Origin: Tenacibaculum sp. 190130A14a
GTDB taxonomy: Bacteria > Bacteroidota > Bacteroidia > Flavobacteriales > Flavobacteriaceae
Assembly: GCF_964048965.1 (NCBI RefSeq)
Contig: NZ_OZ040189.1
Coordinates: 1,612,001-1,676,000, forward strand
Direction: 5' to 3'
DNA: 64,000 nt
The position numbers and the translations under genes are program-made. Positions 27,141-36,547 of this stretch are shown here, piece after piece (positions within the stretch are counted from its first letter, which is position 1; every line of letters begins with the position of its first letter). The notes under the pieces are model-generated. The model saw only the letters and a program-made list of their open reading frames with translations, was not told where the DNA came from and ran no database searches.

Positions 27141-28913
27141 TTAACAGTTATAAATTTTATCGTATAAATCTTTATAAATATCTTTTATAATTTTACGTTT
27201 CATTTTCATGGTTGGTGTTAAATGCCCTCCATCAATAGACCATTCATCTGGAGTAAGTTCGAATCGTTTAATTTGCTCCCATTTACCAAACTTCTTGTTG
27301 CAGTTATCTACTTCTTCTTGAATACGTTCAATAACTTTAGGATTTGCTATTACTGAAGCATTGTCTCCTAATTCAAGCTGATGTCTTTCAGCCCATTCTC
27401 TAACAAATTCAAAGTTTGGTTGAATTAAAGCAGCTGGCATTTTTTCTCCTTCACCAACAACCATAATTTGCTCAATAAAACGAGATTGTTTTAATTCTCC
27501 TTCTAACAAAGGGGGAACTACATATTTACCACCTGAAGTCTTGAACATTTCTTTAGTACGTCCAGTAATTTTTAAGAAACCATCTTCACTAATTTCTCCT
27601 TTATCTCCCGTATGGAAATACCCATCTTTTAAAACTTCTGCGGTTTTCTCAGGATCCTTATAATACCCTTGCATTATGTTCGGACCTTTGACTAATATTT
27701 CTCCGGTTTCAGCAAGTTTTACTTCAACACCATCAATTATTCTACCAACAGTTCCAACTCTAAAACCACCATTTCTTACATCATTTACAGAAATAACAGG
27801 TGATGTTTCTGTTAAACCATAACCTTCCATAACAGGCATTCCTGCAGCAGCAAAAACTCTTGTTAAGCGAGATTGTAAGGCAGCAGAACCCGATACCATT
27901 AACTTTAATTCTCCTCCAAGTGCGGCTTGCCATTTAGAGAAAATCAATTTTCGAGCTATGTTTAATTTCTTTTCGTACATCCATCCGTTGGCTCCATAAG
28001 GTTTAAATTGTAACCCTAATTCAATAGCCCAGAAGAATAACTTCTTTTTAATACCAGTTAATTCAGCCCCCTTTGCATAAATTTTATCGTAAATCTTTTC
28101 ATACAATCTAGGAACAGCCGTCATAACATTTGGCTTAATTTCTTGGGCATTTTCACTTAATTTTTCAATAGATTCGGCAAAATAAATGGAAACACCACAA
28201 TATTGATATAAATACAATATCATTCGTTCAAAAATATGACAGACTGGTAAGAAGCTTAATCCCTTTTCGTTACCATAAGTTAACGGAACTCTCTTTTCAC
28301 TGCTTAAAACATTAGCAACAATATTATTATGAGATAACATAACACCTTTTGGCCTTCCTGTAGTACCAGAAGTATAAATTAACGTTGCTAAATCATTAGG
28401 TTTTACGTTGTCCTTTCTATCTTCTACTTCTTGCTGGTTACTGGCATCTTTACCTAATTCTAGTAACTCTTTCCAGTTTTTCTCTCCATCAATATCATCA
28501 AAAGTATAAACAGCTTTGAGTTTCGTTTGATCTTTAATCTGGTTAAGCTTTTCAAGAATAGCTGTATCAGAAACAAAGCAATAAGTTGCTTCAGAATGAT
28601 TTAAAACGTATTGGTAATCTTCTTTAGAAATCGTTGGGTAAATAGGAACGTTTTGCGCACCTACTTGTAAAATACCAATATCACATACATTCCATTCTGT
28701 TCTGTTATTGGTTGAAATTACGGCAATTTTATCATTTGGTTGTACTCCTAATCTTATTAAAGCTCTACTTAAAGTATTAGCTTGATCAATATATTCTTGG
28801 GTAGATAAAGAAATCCACTCATTACCATATTTGGTTGATAAAGATTTTTTTAAGTTGTATTTTTCTAGTTGATAATAAGGAAAGTCAAAAAGACGCGTAA
28901 TTTCAATCGACAT
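27141..28913 (-). CDS. Long-chain fatty acid-CoA ligase (copy 1 of tandem pair)
   Basis: A 590-aa AMP-forming synthetase that activates fatty acids with ATP and CoA. It has the P-loop-like ATLIYTSGTTGRPKGVMLSH, GYGLTETSPVISVND, YFHTGDKGEISEDGFLKITG and the C-terminal Lys-containing TPTMKMKRKIIKD. There is no signal peptide. It lies 72 bp behind a paralog of identical length with the same start (ITRLFDFPYYQLE), so a tandem duplication is clear. The two may differ in chain-length preference. Confidence 0.94.
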   Translation of the reverse strand: MSIEITRLFDFPYYQLEKYNLKKSLSTKYGNEWISLSTQEYIDQANTLSRALIRLGVQPNDKIAVISTNNRTEWNVCDIGILQVGAQNVPIYPTISKEDYQYVLNHSEATYCFVSDTAILEKLNQIKDQTKLKAVYTFDDIDGEKNWKELLELGKDASNQQEVEDRKDNVKPNDLATLIYTSGTTGRPKGVMLSHNNIVANVLSSEKRVPLTYGNEKGLSFLPVCHIFERMILYLYQYCGVSIYFAESIEKLSENAQEIKPNVMTAVPRLYEKIYDKIYAKGAELTGIKKKLFFWAIELGLQFKPYGANGWMYEKKLNIARKLIFSKWQAALGGELKLMVSGSAALQSRLTRVFAAAGMPVMEGYGLTETSPVISVNDVRNGGFRVGTVGRIIDGVEVKLAETGEILVKGPNIMQGYYKDPEKTAEVLKDGYFHTGDKGEISEDGFLKITGRTKEMFKTSGGKYVVPPLLEGELKQSRFIEQIMVVGEGEKMPAALIQPNFEFVREWAERHQLELGDNASVIANPKVIERIQEEVDNCNKKFGKWEQIKRFELTPDEWSIDGGHLTPTMKMKRKIIKDIYKDLYDKIYNC

Positions 28914-28985
28914 AAATTCAAAATTTTGGGCTCTGCAAAGTATGAAAAATACGTCGATTGTACAAGATTTATCTTATTGCTTGAT

Positions 28986-30758
28986 TTATTGTGGATTGTA
29001 TATTTTTTTGTAGAGATTTTGGTATTTTTCTAAAATAATTTTACGTTTCATTTTCAATGTGGGAGTCAAATGTCCGTCTTCAATAGTCCAAACGTCTGGA
29101 GTAATTTCAAAACGTTTAATTTGTTCCCATTTACCAAATTTTCTATTATAAAAGTCAACCTCTTTTTGAATTCTTGCAATGAGTTTTTCATCGGTTGAAA
29201 TGTCATTGATAGTATGATTATGACGACTAGCCCATTCTGTAACAAAATCGGGAGCGAGTTGAACCAAGGCAGCAGGCATTTTTTGTCCTTCACCAACAAC
29301 CATTATTTGTTCAATAAATCGAGATTTCTTTAACTCGCTTTCTAAAACTGCAGGTGCAATATATTTTCCTCCTGAAGTTTTGAAAATCTCTTTTTTTCTA
29401 TCTGTTATTTTTAAAAAGCCCTCTTCATCAATCTTGCCAATATCTCCAGTATGTAGATAACCATTTTGAATGGTTTTTTTGGTCAGCTCATCATTTTTAT
29501 AATATCCTTGCATCACAAGTGATCCTTTTACTAGAATTTCTCCATCATCTGCAATTTTTACATCAACTCCTTCGATAATACGACCAACAGTTCCTATTTT
29601 AAACCCTCGGTTACGCATATCTGAAACTGATACCGCAGGAGATGTTTCTGTCATACCATATCCTTCTAAAATAGGAATGCCTGCAGCGGTAAATACACGA
29701 ATTAAACGTGCCTGAGTTGGTGCACTCCCAGCTACCATAAAATGTAAATGATTGCCAAGTGCTTCTCTCCATTTTTTAAAAACTAATTTTCGAGCAAGCT
29801 TGAGCTGAAATTCATACCACCAACCATTTTCTTTATAAGGTTTATAGTCTTCTCCAAGGTTTAAAGACCAATAAAAGAGCATTTTTTTTATTCCTGTAAG
29901 ATTACTCCCTTTATCTACAATTTTATCAAATACCTTTTCTAAAAGTCTAGGTACAACAGCCATATAATGCGGTTGTATCTCTTTCAAATTATCGCCAATT
30001 TTTTCAATGCTTTCAGCAAAATGAATTTCAAATCCCATTCCTTGACAATAATAGGCAGAAGCTCTTTCGAAAATATGACAAATAGGAAGATAACTAACCA
30101 CTCTTTTCTTATTGTCATGTAAATCGATTCGTTTAGAAACAGCAAAAATATTATCTACAATATTTCGATGACTTAACATAACACCTTTTGGAGTTCCAGT
30201 AGTTCCTGAAGTATAAATAATGGTGGCCAATTCTTCTGGTTGAATAGCTTTTTTCAATGTGTCTATTTCTGAAGAAAAATCACTTTCTGAGCCAATATTT
30301 ATAAAAGTGTTCCAATCATAATCAGTAGCTAAATCTTCAAAAGAAAAAACTTTTTGCAGTTGAGTTTGTGCTTTTACTTTAGTTACTTTTTGATAGAGTT
30401 CATTATCCGACACAAAACAATATACACTATCTGAATGATCTAAAATATATGCGTAATCTTTTTCAGAGAAGGTAGGATAAAGAGGAACGTTGATAGCACC
30501 AATTTGTAAAATTCCAATATCTAGAATGTGCCATTTAGGAGAGTTTTGAGAAACAATCACTGCAATCTTATCTCCTTTTTTTATTCCTAATTTTATTAAA
30601 GAAGCACTTACTTTATTAATTTCCTGTATATAAGACTCGGTAGAAGTACTCACCCATACATCATTGGCTTTATGCACAAGACAATGAGATTGAGGGTAAT
30701 TTTCTAATTGATAATACGGAAAGTCAAATAACCGAGTAATCTTTTGAGAGTTCAGCAT
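28986..30758 (-). CDS. Long-chain fatty acid-CoA ligase (copy 2 of tandem pair)
   Basis: A 590-aa paralog of the neighbouring gene with all the same motifs: ATIIYTSGTTGTPKGVMLSH, GYGMTETSPAVSVSD, YLHTGDIGKIDEEGFLKIT and TPTLKMKRKI. It is the upstream member of the pair. Both belong to the FadD15-like/AMP-binding group. No TetR operator of the type seen at 33318 occurs in front of it. Confidence 0.94.
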   Translation of the reverse strand: MLNSQKITRLFDFPYYQLENYPQSHCLVHKANDVWVSTSTESYIQEINKVSASLIKLGIKKGDKIAVIVSQNSPKWHILDIGILQIGAINVPLYPTFSEKDYAYILDHSDSVYCFVSDNELYQKVTKVKAQTQLQKVFSFEDLATDYDWNTFINIGSESDFSSEIDTLKKAIQPEELATIIYTSGTTGTPKGVMLSHRNIVDNIFAVSKRIDLHDNKKRVVSYLPICHIFERASAYYCQGMGFEIHFAESIEKIGDNLKEIQPHYMAVVPRLLEKVFDKIVDKGSNLTGIKKMLFYWSLNLGEDYKPYKENGWWYEFQLKLARKLVFKKWREALGNHLHFMVAGSAPTQARLIRVFTAAGIPILEGYGMTETSPAVSVSDMRNRGFKIGTVGRIIEGVDVKIADDGEILVKGSLVMQGYYKNDELTKKTIQNGYLHTGDIGKIDEEGFLKITDRKKEIFKTSGGKYIAPAVLESELKKSRFIEQIMVVGEGQKMPAALVQLAPDFVTEWASRHNHTINDISTDEKLIARIQKEVDFYNRKFGKWEQIKRFEITPDVWTIEDGHLTPTLKMKRKIILEKYQNLYKKIYNPQ

Positions 30759-30858
30759 AAATAAAGGTTTTGCTAAAGCTAAGAAAAAGATTTTAATATG
30801 GAGTTTTTTGAATTAATTAAAGGATAGAAATAAACTGCATTAAAATTGAGAAACAATA

Positions 30859-30881
30859 AAAAAAGCCAGCATTAATGCTGG
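30859..30881 (-). terminator. Terminator after the 306-aa secreted protein gene
   Basis: CCAGCATTAATGCTGG (30866-30881) is a perfect 16-bp palindrome; on the minus strand it is followed by CTTTTTTT. It marks the end of the minus-strand unit that begins near 32623. Confidence 0.75.
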
Positions 30882-30900
30882 ATTTTAGGTGTCAAAGTAA

Positions 30901-31821
30901 TTATTGTTTTTGCAAGGTAATAGTTGTCCTATTTCCTTTAGCGAGTTTTTTATTACTAAGGGTTTTGTCTTCTCTACTCCATTTTTTTAACCAAGAAGAT
31001 TGAAAATCTAATTCTGTTAGTACCGTTATTTTTCGATAGCTACTTTTTGGTTTTTGATCTGTGTTATCATTTGGAACCAAGAAAAATAATGAGACTATTT
31101 CTGAAGAAAAAATACCATTAGAATCAATTTCAGAATTCGTTGTTGTTACAAGAGTTTTTAAAGATTGTGTTTTAAGTTTCTTTATGGCGGTTATTCCATC
31201 GGTAGATGTTTCGTGATTAATTTTAAACTCTTCACCAAAAGAATTGAAAATAAAAGCTATTTCGGAATCCATAATGTCTTCCATACTTTTTTTAGAGCTA
31301 TAAGCAACTTGCAATTTGTCTATTGCTCCGCCAATATATGAGTACAACATACTTCCCATTGGAGCCATTTTAGGATCCTTCTTCTTAATATCGCTAAAAA
31401 AGTAGTTTTGAATTTTTTTAGCGGTTTTTTTGTACTCCTTTTTTACATCTTTCCAGTTTAAAAGATTTAAAGAGTAGTCTTTTTTATTAAGGCTATAGGT
31501 ATAATGAAGGTGCTCTAGTTCAGGTAAGACGTTTACTGTGTTTTTATAAATGTAAGTAGCCAATTTATAAGCAGGATTTACAAACTTGATATCTAGCGTA
31601 TAATTTTCTGGAGTTTCGTCTTTTACATCAATAACTGTGGTATAACTCGTTGGGTTATCATAAAAAGCAGTATCCTTTTTTTGAACTACTTTCTGTATTT
31701 CATGTAGATATACTTTATGATCTCCTACAGACCATTTTAAAGGAAAAGTTTTTTTAGTATCCTGTGCTTTTGCTAAGAAGCTTAGCATTAAAACAAGGAT
31801 AAGAGTATTCTTTTTAAACAT
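30901..31821 (-). CDS. Uncharacterised secreted protein (306 aa)
   Basis: I chose ATG 31821, which gives a clear signal peptide (MFKKNTLILVLMLSFLAKAQ, cut after KAQ). A more upstream ATG at 31893 would add 24 polar residues in front of it and overlap the YchJ-like gene. The mature protein is beta-rich and Lys-rich, without a domain I know. The ending of ELDFQSSWLKKWSREDKTL is distinctive. It is probably periplasmic or outer-membrane associated. Confidence 0.75.
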   Translation of the reverse strand: MFKKNTLILVLMLSFLAKAQDTKKTFPLKWSVGDHKVYLHEIQKVVQKKDTAFYDNPTSYTTVIDVKDETPENYTLDIKFVNPAYKLATYIYKNTVNVLPELEHLHYTYSLNKKDYSLNLLNWKDVKKEYKKTAKKIQNYFFSDIKKKDPKMAPMGSMLYSYIGGAIDKLQVAYSSKKSMEDIMDSEIAFIFNSFGEEFKINHETSTDGITAIKKLKTQSLKTLVTTTNSEIDSNGIFSSEIVSLFFLVPNDNTDQKPKSSYRKITVLTELDFQSSWLKKWSREDKTLSNKKLAKGNRTTITLQKQ

Positions 31822-31865
31822 AGGGTTGAGATTTTTTGCTAAAATATAAAAACTAGATGAATCAC

Positions 31866-32264
31866 TTATTTTTTGGCGGTTACATACACCCAATGATTAT
31901 TTTCTTTAGAAAAAGTAGAGTTTTCATGAATAATATCTATTTGACCGTTTTCTATAAAATAAGCTTTAAATTCAACTGTACCGATTATATCATTAGAGCC
32001 TCCTTTAGAGGTGTTTAAAACTTCTAATTTTAACCATTGTACCGATTTGGTCCATTGTAGTATTTCTTTTTTTTCTCTTTTATTAGGTCGAGTAGTAGTG
32101 TGATGGCTTTTTTGAAGATAAGCTATATCTGCCAAAACAAAAGCACTGTACCTCGAGCGCATTAATTGTTCAGCAGTTGTTACATCATCAATATTTGTAT
32201 GTGCAATTTTACAACAATCGATGTATTTTTTATTAGGGTTACATGGGCATTGCATAGAAGACAT
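31866..32264 (-). CDS. YchJ family SEC-C motif protein
   Basis: A 132-aa protein. CPCNPNKKYIDCCKIAH at the N-terminus is the SEC-C zinc-binding motif; TAEQLMRSRYSAFVLADIAY and the following NTF2-like fold with WLKLEVL and VEFKAYF are the YchJ signature. The function of YchJ is not established. The start overlaps the previous gene's stop by 1 nt (TAATG). The Met at residue 4 (32255) is another possible start. Confidence 0.9.
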   Translation of the reverse strand: MSSMQCPCNPNKKYIDCCKIAHTNIDDVTTAEQLMRSRYSAFVLADIAYLQKSHHTTTRPNKREKKEILQWTKSVQWLKLEVLNTSKGGSNDIIGTVEFKAYFIENGQIDIIHENSTFSKENNHWVYVTAKK

Positions 32265-32623
32265 TAGTTTAATAGTTCATTTTCTTCTTTTATTCGGTAG
32301 CAACGTTCTTCTCCAAGAAATAGAGGATTTCCATGTTTTTCTGACCAAAAACCATCTAGTATATCTTTAGTTAAACACTGGTATACCACAACACCTTTGT
32401 AAATTTGATTATCTTCTCCTTGGTAATAGAAATTAATTACTAAAATATTGTTTTTAAAAAAGCCATGACCAAATTGTTCTTGTTCATTATTAATTAACCA
32501 CTTGGCTTGTATTCTATTATTAAAATCTAAAGTTAAATTTAATGTACCACGATAGGTAATAGTATTTTCGTTTTGATTACTCCCAATAATGGTATAGTCT
32601 CCAACTAAATCTTGTATAGTCAT
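32264..32623 (-). CDS. Uncharacterised 119-aa cytoplasmic protein
   Basis: It begins MTIQDLVGDYTIIGSNQNEN and looks like a small beta-barrel (lipocalin-like: GDYTIIGSN, then repeated strands IQAKWLIN, FFKNNILVINFYYQ and GVVVYQCL). No signal peptide. It is directly coupled to the YchJ-like gene by a TAATG overlap. I do not know its function. Confidence 0.75.
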   Translation of the reverse strand: MTIQDLVGDYTIIGSNQNENTITYRGTLNLTLDFNNRIQAKWLINNEQEQFGHGFFKNNILVINFYYQGEDNQIYKGVVVYQCLTKDILDGFWSEKHGNPLFLGEERCYRIKEENELLN

Positions 32624-32670
32624 CTTAGAATAAAAGGGTAAAACTACAACTTTTCTTTGTTTTAGAAGTC

Positions 32671-33306
32671 TTATGAAATCATTGAAAGATATCCATTAGC
32701 GAAAGAATCTTTTCCTTTTTTAGTTAAAGAAGAATGAATCATAGAAAACAGCAGTTTAATATAATAGGTAGATTCTACGGTATCTTTATCCAAAGAATCT
32801 TCATAAAAAACGGCGTAATCAATAATCCAAGAATTAAAAATAATAAGCAATCCATGAATCTTTTTTCGTAATAACTTATCATCATTGGTAGGATGCATGT
32901 ATTCATTTTCCATTAAGAAAATAGCGATTCTATAAATTACGGAATGGTATGCTTTGGAACGTTCTATAGTTTTTGCTTTTATGTTAGGGTAACGGGTAAT
33001 AATATCGTAACTATTTACTAAGAAAAAACGATATTTAAAGGTTAAATCCATCAATTGCTTTAAACTTTGAAGCATAAAATGAAATTCAAAAATTTCACCT
33101 TCTAAATTTTCAAGAGTGTCATCCATTTCATCTAATAAATTTTGATGAAGTCGAAGAACTATATCGTCTTTCTTAGGAAAGTGATAGCATAGGTTACCAT
33201 AACTAATTCCCATTTCTTCACTAATTGTTTTACTAGAAATATTCATGTACCCCTCTTTGTTAAAGAGATTTAGAGCTGCTTCTAAGATGCGATCTTTTGT
33301 ATTCAT
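32671..33306 (-). CDS. TetR family transcriptional regulator
   Basis: The N-terminal HTH (about 1-50) reads RILEAALNLFNKEGYMNIS, then ISEEMGISYGNLCYHFPKK, the TetR signature. The C-terminal ligand pocket is hydrophobic and helical. I chose ATG 33306 (MNTKDRILE): a more upstream ATG at 33324 lies inside operator 1. It is divergent from an acyl-CoA dehydrogenase gene, so it may respond to acyl-CoA in the manner of fatty-acid-degradation TetR repressors; that is inference. Confidence 0.9.
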   Translation of the reverse strand: MNTKDRILEAALNLFNKEGYMNISSKTISEEMGISYGNLCYHFPKKDDIVLRLHQNLLDEMDDTLENLEGEIFEFHFMLQSLKQLMDLTFKYRFFLVNSYDIITRYPNIKAKTIERSKAYHSVIYRIAIFLMENEYMHPTNDDKLLRKKIHGLLIIFNSWIIDYAVFYEDSLDKDTVESTYYIKLLFSMIHSSLTKKGKDSFANGYLSMIS

Positions 33307-33317
33307 AAAATCAAAAT

Positions 33318-33333
33318 TAGGCATTTTTGCCTA
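33318..33333. promoter_or_regulatory. Predicted TetR operator 1
   Basis: TAGGCATTTTTGCCTA has perfect 6-bp inverted arms (TAGGCA/TGCCTA) around TTTT. It is identical to operator 2. It lies just upstream of the regulator's chosen start, where binding would block the regulator's own transcription. Confidence 0.7.
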
Positions 33334-33351
33334 TTGAATGAAATTTATCTA

Positions 33352-33359
33352 TATATTTG
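33352..33359 (+). promoter_or_regulatory. Predicted -7 element for the acyl-CoA dehydrogenase operon
   Basis: TATATTTG is a perfect TAnnTTTG match located between the two operators. The expected start of transcription near 33366 falls inside operator 2. Confidence 0.5.
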
Positions 33360-33361
33360 TC

Positions 33362-33377
33362 TAGGCATTTTTGCCTA
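33362..33377. promoter_or_regulatory. Predicted TetR operator 2
   Basis: The same 16-bp TAGGCATTTTTGCCTA, 44 bp from operator 1. It overlaps the predicted transcription start of the acyl-CoA dehydrogenase gene, a position suited to repression. Confidence 0.7.
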
Positions 33378-33392
33378 ATTAAACAAAGAGAT

Positions 33393-35180
33393 ATGAGTAC
33401 AGAAGCAATAACCTTGAATATTGGAGGTTCATTTTTGGTAAAGGATGAATCACTTGATAATTTTTATACGACAGAGTTAAAATCAGAAGAATCAATAATG
33501 ATTCAAGAAGCAGCGTCGCAATTTTTAGAAACGGAAATAGCACCAAATATGGAGGAATTAGAGTCTATTAATGGAATAGATAAAACTCCAGAATTACTTA
33601 AAAAGTGTGGTGAGTTAGGTTTTCTGAGTTTAGAAGTTTCTGAAGAGTATGATGGAGTCAATTTATCTTTAAAAGATGTACTTCACTTTGTAGAATCAAT
33701 GAGTAAAGGATATTCATTTGGAGGAGCCTTAGGAGTACAAACAAGTATTGGTATTGCTCCAGTGTTATTATATGGAAGTGATTTTTTAAAAGAACATTAT
33801 ATTTCAAAAATGACTGATGGAACGTTTATTTCAGCCTTTGCACTAACAGAACCAAATGCAGGAAGTGATGCGAATGCCGGTAAAACAAAAGCTACGATTA
33901 ATAATAATGGAGACTATATAATCAATGGTCAGAAAGCTTGGATTTCAAATGCAGGAATTGCTAATATGTTTATTGTGTTTGCAAAAATTGAAGACGACAA
34001 GAACTTATCGGCCTTTGTTGTAGATAAAAACTTCGGAGGAATCAGTTTTGGTCCAGAAGAAAAGAAAATGGGATTATCAGGTTGGAGTACAAGGCAAGTA
34101 TTTTTTGAAAATACAATCGTTCCATCAACCCATTTATTAGGAGAACGAAACAAGGGGCTTAAAATAGCCTTAAATACTTTAAACACTGGGCGAATTAAAC
34201 TAGCAGCTTCTTGTTTAGGAATAGGTAAATTGGCATTGGAACACAGTGTAAATTATGCAATAGAAAGAGAACAATTCGGTAAATCAATACTCGAATTTGG
34301 TGCTATGAAAGATAAAATAGCAAAAATGACAAGTAAAATTTTCACCAATGAAGCTATCGTTTATAGAGTAGCCAATGCTATAGATACAAATTGTGAAGTG
34401 CTGTCTAAAACCATGTCTTTTTCAGAAGCAAAAATAGAAGCTTTAAAAGAATTTAGTATTGAGTGTGCCATTGCTAAGGTTTTTGGTTCAGAAATACAAG
34501 ATTTTATTGTAGATGAGAGTATTCAAATATATGGAGGAATGGGGTTCTCTGCAGAATCTCCTGTAGAAAGATTGTACAGAGGAGCACGTATTAGTAGAAT
34601 TTTTGAAGGAACTAATGAAATTAATAGACTTGTTATAATCAAAGAGTTCCTTAAAAAAGGAATGAAGGGAGAAATAGATTTCTTTACACCATATACGCAG
34701 TTAATGTCTGTGCTTTCTGAGCCTATCGATTCTTTTTCAGAAGATAGTATTGAAAGATATGAACAGGTAGTATCCAACTTAAGAAGTTTATGTGTTGTTA
34801 CTACAGGAGTATGTGCGCAGCAATACATGACGCAACTAGCGGAAGAACAAGAAATAGCAATGCTTATTTCTGATATGTTGATTACAATTTACGCTTTAGA
34901 AAGTGTAGTACTTCGTATGAAGAAGCTGAAAGAAATAGGAAAGTTTGATAATTCTATTCATAATGCACTATTAAAAACAATTGGTTTTGATTCATTTAAT
35001 TCACTTGAAAATACGATTAAGAATTTAGTAGTTTCTTTCGATAAAGAAGAAGATGCTGAGGTTATCTTACAAGCATTTGCAAAATATGGGCAAATACCAC
35101 ATAGTAATGTGAAAGAAGCCCGAAGAGAGATTTGCGCTCACATAGAAGAGGCAAAAGGAATATATAACTTGAGTAATTAA
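33393..35180 (+). CDS. Acyl-CoA dehydrogenase (long, C-terminally extended type)
   Basis: A 595-aa FAD enzyme that makes trans-2-enoyl-CoA in fatty acid beta-oxidation. It has FALTEPNAGSDA, QKAWISNA, FFENTIVPSTHLLGE, YGGMGFSAESPVERLYRGAR and IFEGTNEINR, the last region holding the catalytic Glu expected of VLCAD-type enzymes. The extra 200 C-terminal residues are also as in VLCAD-like proteins. I chose ATG 33393 (MSTEAITLN); an earlier ATG at 33357 lies within the promoter/operator. The transglutaminase-like gene follows after 5 bp. Confidence 0.94.
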   Translation: MSTEAITLNIGGSFLVKDESLDNFYTTELKSEESIMIQEAASQFLETEIAPNMEELESINGIDKTPELLKKCGELGFLSLEVSEEYDGVNLSLKDVLHFVESMSKGYSFGGALGVQTSIGIAPVLLYGSDFLKEHYISKMTDGTFISAFALTEPNAGSDANAGKTKATINNNGDYIINGQKAWISNAGIANMFIVFAKIEDDKNLSAFVVDKNFGGISFGPEEKKMGLSGWSTRQVFFENTIVPSTHLLGERNKGLKIALNTLNTGRIKLAASCLGIGKLALEHSVNYAIEREQFGKSILEFGAMKDKIAKMTSKIFTNEAIVYRVANAIDTNCEVLSKTMSFSEAKIEALKEFSIECAIAKVFGSEIQDFIVDESIQIYGGMGFSAESPVERLYRGARISRIFEGTNEINRLVIIKEFLKKGMKGEIDFFTPYTQLMSVLSEPIDSFSEDSIERYEQVVSNLRSLCVVTTGVCAQQYMTQLAEEQEIAMLISDMLITIYALESVVLRMKKLKEIGKFDNSIHNALLKTIGFDSFNSLENTIKNLVVSFDKEEDAEVILQAFAKYGQIPHSNVKEARREICAHIEEAKGIYNLSN

Positions 35181-35185
35181 GACTT

Positions 35186-35839
35186 ATGTATACTGAAGAA
35201 AATTTCTATTTTGATTTTTCACATCAAATAGTTCAAAATGCAATAGAGGATATAACTTTAAAGCATGAAAAGCTTACACCAAATGAATATGCAGTGAAGG
35301 CTTATGAGTATGTGAGAGACACTTGGGAGTATTACCCGTATCATTTTAGTTTAAATGAGAAAGACTGGAAAGCTTCAAGTTTAATGCAAAGAACATCTGG
35401 ACATTGTTTAGAGAAAGCAACCATTTTAATTGCTTTATTAAGGGCAAAAGGTATTCCGAGTCGATTAGGGTTGGCTAAGGTGAAAAACCATTTAGCGGTA
35501 GATAAAATTGTAGAAACTTTGCAAAGTGATGAGTTAGTTCCACACGGATATGTTGAGGTTTATTTAAATAAAAAGTGGGTAAAAGCAACACCAGCCTTTA
35601 ATAAAACATTATGTGACCTATTAGGCGTAAATGTTTTGGAATTTAATGGAGAAGAAGATTCTGTTTTTCACGAATATGATCGTAATGAAGAAAACAAGTT
35701 TATGGAATATTTAGATGATTATGGAACTTTTAATGAAGTTCCGTTAGATTATATGTTCGAGTTAATGAAAATGCATTATCCTATAATTAATGAGAAAAGA
35801 ATTGAAAAAGGAGAAGTTTTAGACTTATCTAATTTATAG
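35186..35839 (+). CDS. Transglutaminase-like domain protein
   Basis: A 217-aa cytoplasmic protein with the transglutaminase core: GHCLEKATILIALLRAKGIP carries the likely catalytic Cys, HGYVEVYLNKKWVKA the His-containing strand, and a following Thr-Pro turn (ATPAFN) replaces the usual Asp position, which I cannot place with certainty. Proteins of this fold are mostly proteases or amidases. It is cotranscribed with the acyl-CoA dehydrogenase gene, but a functional link is not obvious. Confidence 0.8.
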   Translation: MYTEENFYFDFSHQIVQNAIEDITLKHEKLTPNEYAVKAYEYVRDTWEYYPYHFSLNEKDWKASSLMQRTSGHCLEKATILIALLRAKGIPSRLGLAKVKNHLAVDKIVETLQSDELVPHGYVEVYLNKKWVKATPAFNKTLCDLLGVNVLEFNGEEDSVFHEYDRNEENKFMEYLDDYGTFNEVPLDYMFELMKMHYPIINEKRIEKGEVLDLSNL

Positions 35840-35840
35840 T

Positions 35841-35874
35841 AAAAAAGGTTTCATTATATAATGAAACCTTTTTT
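35841..35874. terminator. Terminator after the acyl-CoA dehydrogenase operon
   Basis: A perfectly self-complementary 34-nt segment: AAAAAAGGTTTCAT on the left and ATGAAACCTTTTTT on the right, with more T after it. Confidence 0.85.
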
Positions 35875-35956
35875 ATTTTTTAAAGTAGTTATTATAATTG
35901 CATGATATTTTTAGAATAAAAAAATATAGCTAAATCAATTTGTTTAAATTAGCAAC

Positions 35957-36517
35957 ATGCAAGAGTTTATAGATTATATTAAAGGATTTATTGATGTAAG
36001 TGAAGAAACAGTTGAACATATTTTAAATGTAGCTAATGAAGAAACTTTTGAAAAAGGTCAACAAATTCTTAACATAGGTAAGACGTGTAAATATTTATAT
36101 TTTCTGAAGGAAGGAAGTGTGCGCAGTTTTATATATCAAAAAGGAAAAGATATTACCCATTGGGTTTATGGAGATAAATCGTTATTTACTTCTTGGGGAA
36201 GTTATGTATTACAGCAACCTTCAAATGAATACTTAGAAGCAATTGATGAGTGTAAAGTAATTGCTATATCTTATGATAATTGGCAAAAGTTATATCAAGA
36301 ACATCCAGAATTGGAACGATTTGGTCGCTTAATGATGGAGCAGGAATTGGCTGTCATTGATGAGTTTTATAAAGGATATTATTTTTTGTCTGCCAAAGAG
36401 AAATATGAATTGTTAATTAGTGCTTATCCAAGAATAACACAAATTGCCAACTTAGGTCATATTGCTTCTATGTTGGGAATAAGTCAAGAAACATTAAGTC
36501 GAATTAGAGTAAAATAA
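35957..36517 (+). CDS. Crp/Fnr family transcriptional regulator
   Basis: A 186-aa one-component regulator. A cyclic-nucleotide-binding-like barrel spans about 20-110 (KYLYFLKEGSVRSFI, then VYGDKSLFTSWGSYV); a long dimer helix follows (115-140); the C-terminal HTH is at about 160-185 (HIASMLGISQETLSRIRVK). There are no N-terminal cysteines as in Fnr, so it should not hold a 4Fe-4S cluster of that kind. It sits beside the end of the leftward operon, and is the best candidate to bind the TTGAC-N4-GTCAA boxes in this block. Its own promoter lacks such a box. Confidence 0.92.
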   Translation: MQEFIDYIKGFIDVSEETVEHILNVANEETFEKGQQILNIGKTCKYLYFLKEGSVRSFIYQKGKDITHWVYGDKSLFTSWGSYVLQQPSNEYLEAIDECKVIAISYDNWQKLYQEHPELERFGRLMMEQELAVIDEFYKGYYFLSAKEKYELLISAYPRITQIANLGHIASMLGISQETLSRIRVK

Positions 36518-36547
36518 AAAAGGGCCTTTCCTCAAAGAAAAAGCCCT
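36515..36547 (-). terminator. Terminator of the leftward envelope operon
   Basis: AGGGC (36521-36525) pairs with GCCCT (36543-36547), TTT with AAA inside; on the minus strand the stem is followed by TTTTTTATTTT. It overlaps the end of the Crp/Fnr gene. Confidence 0.6.
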
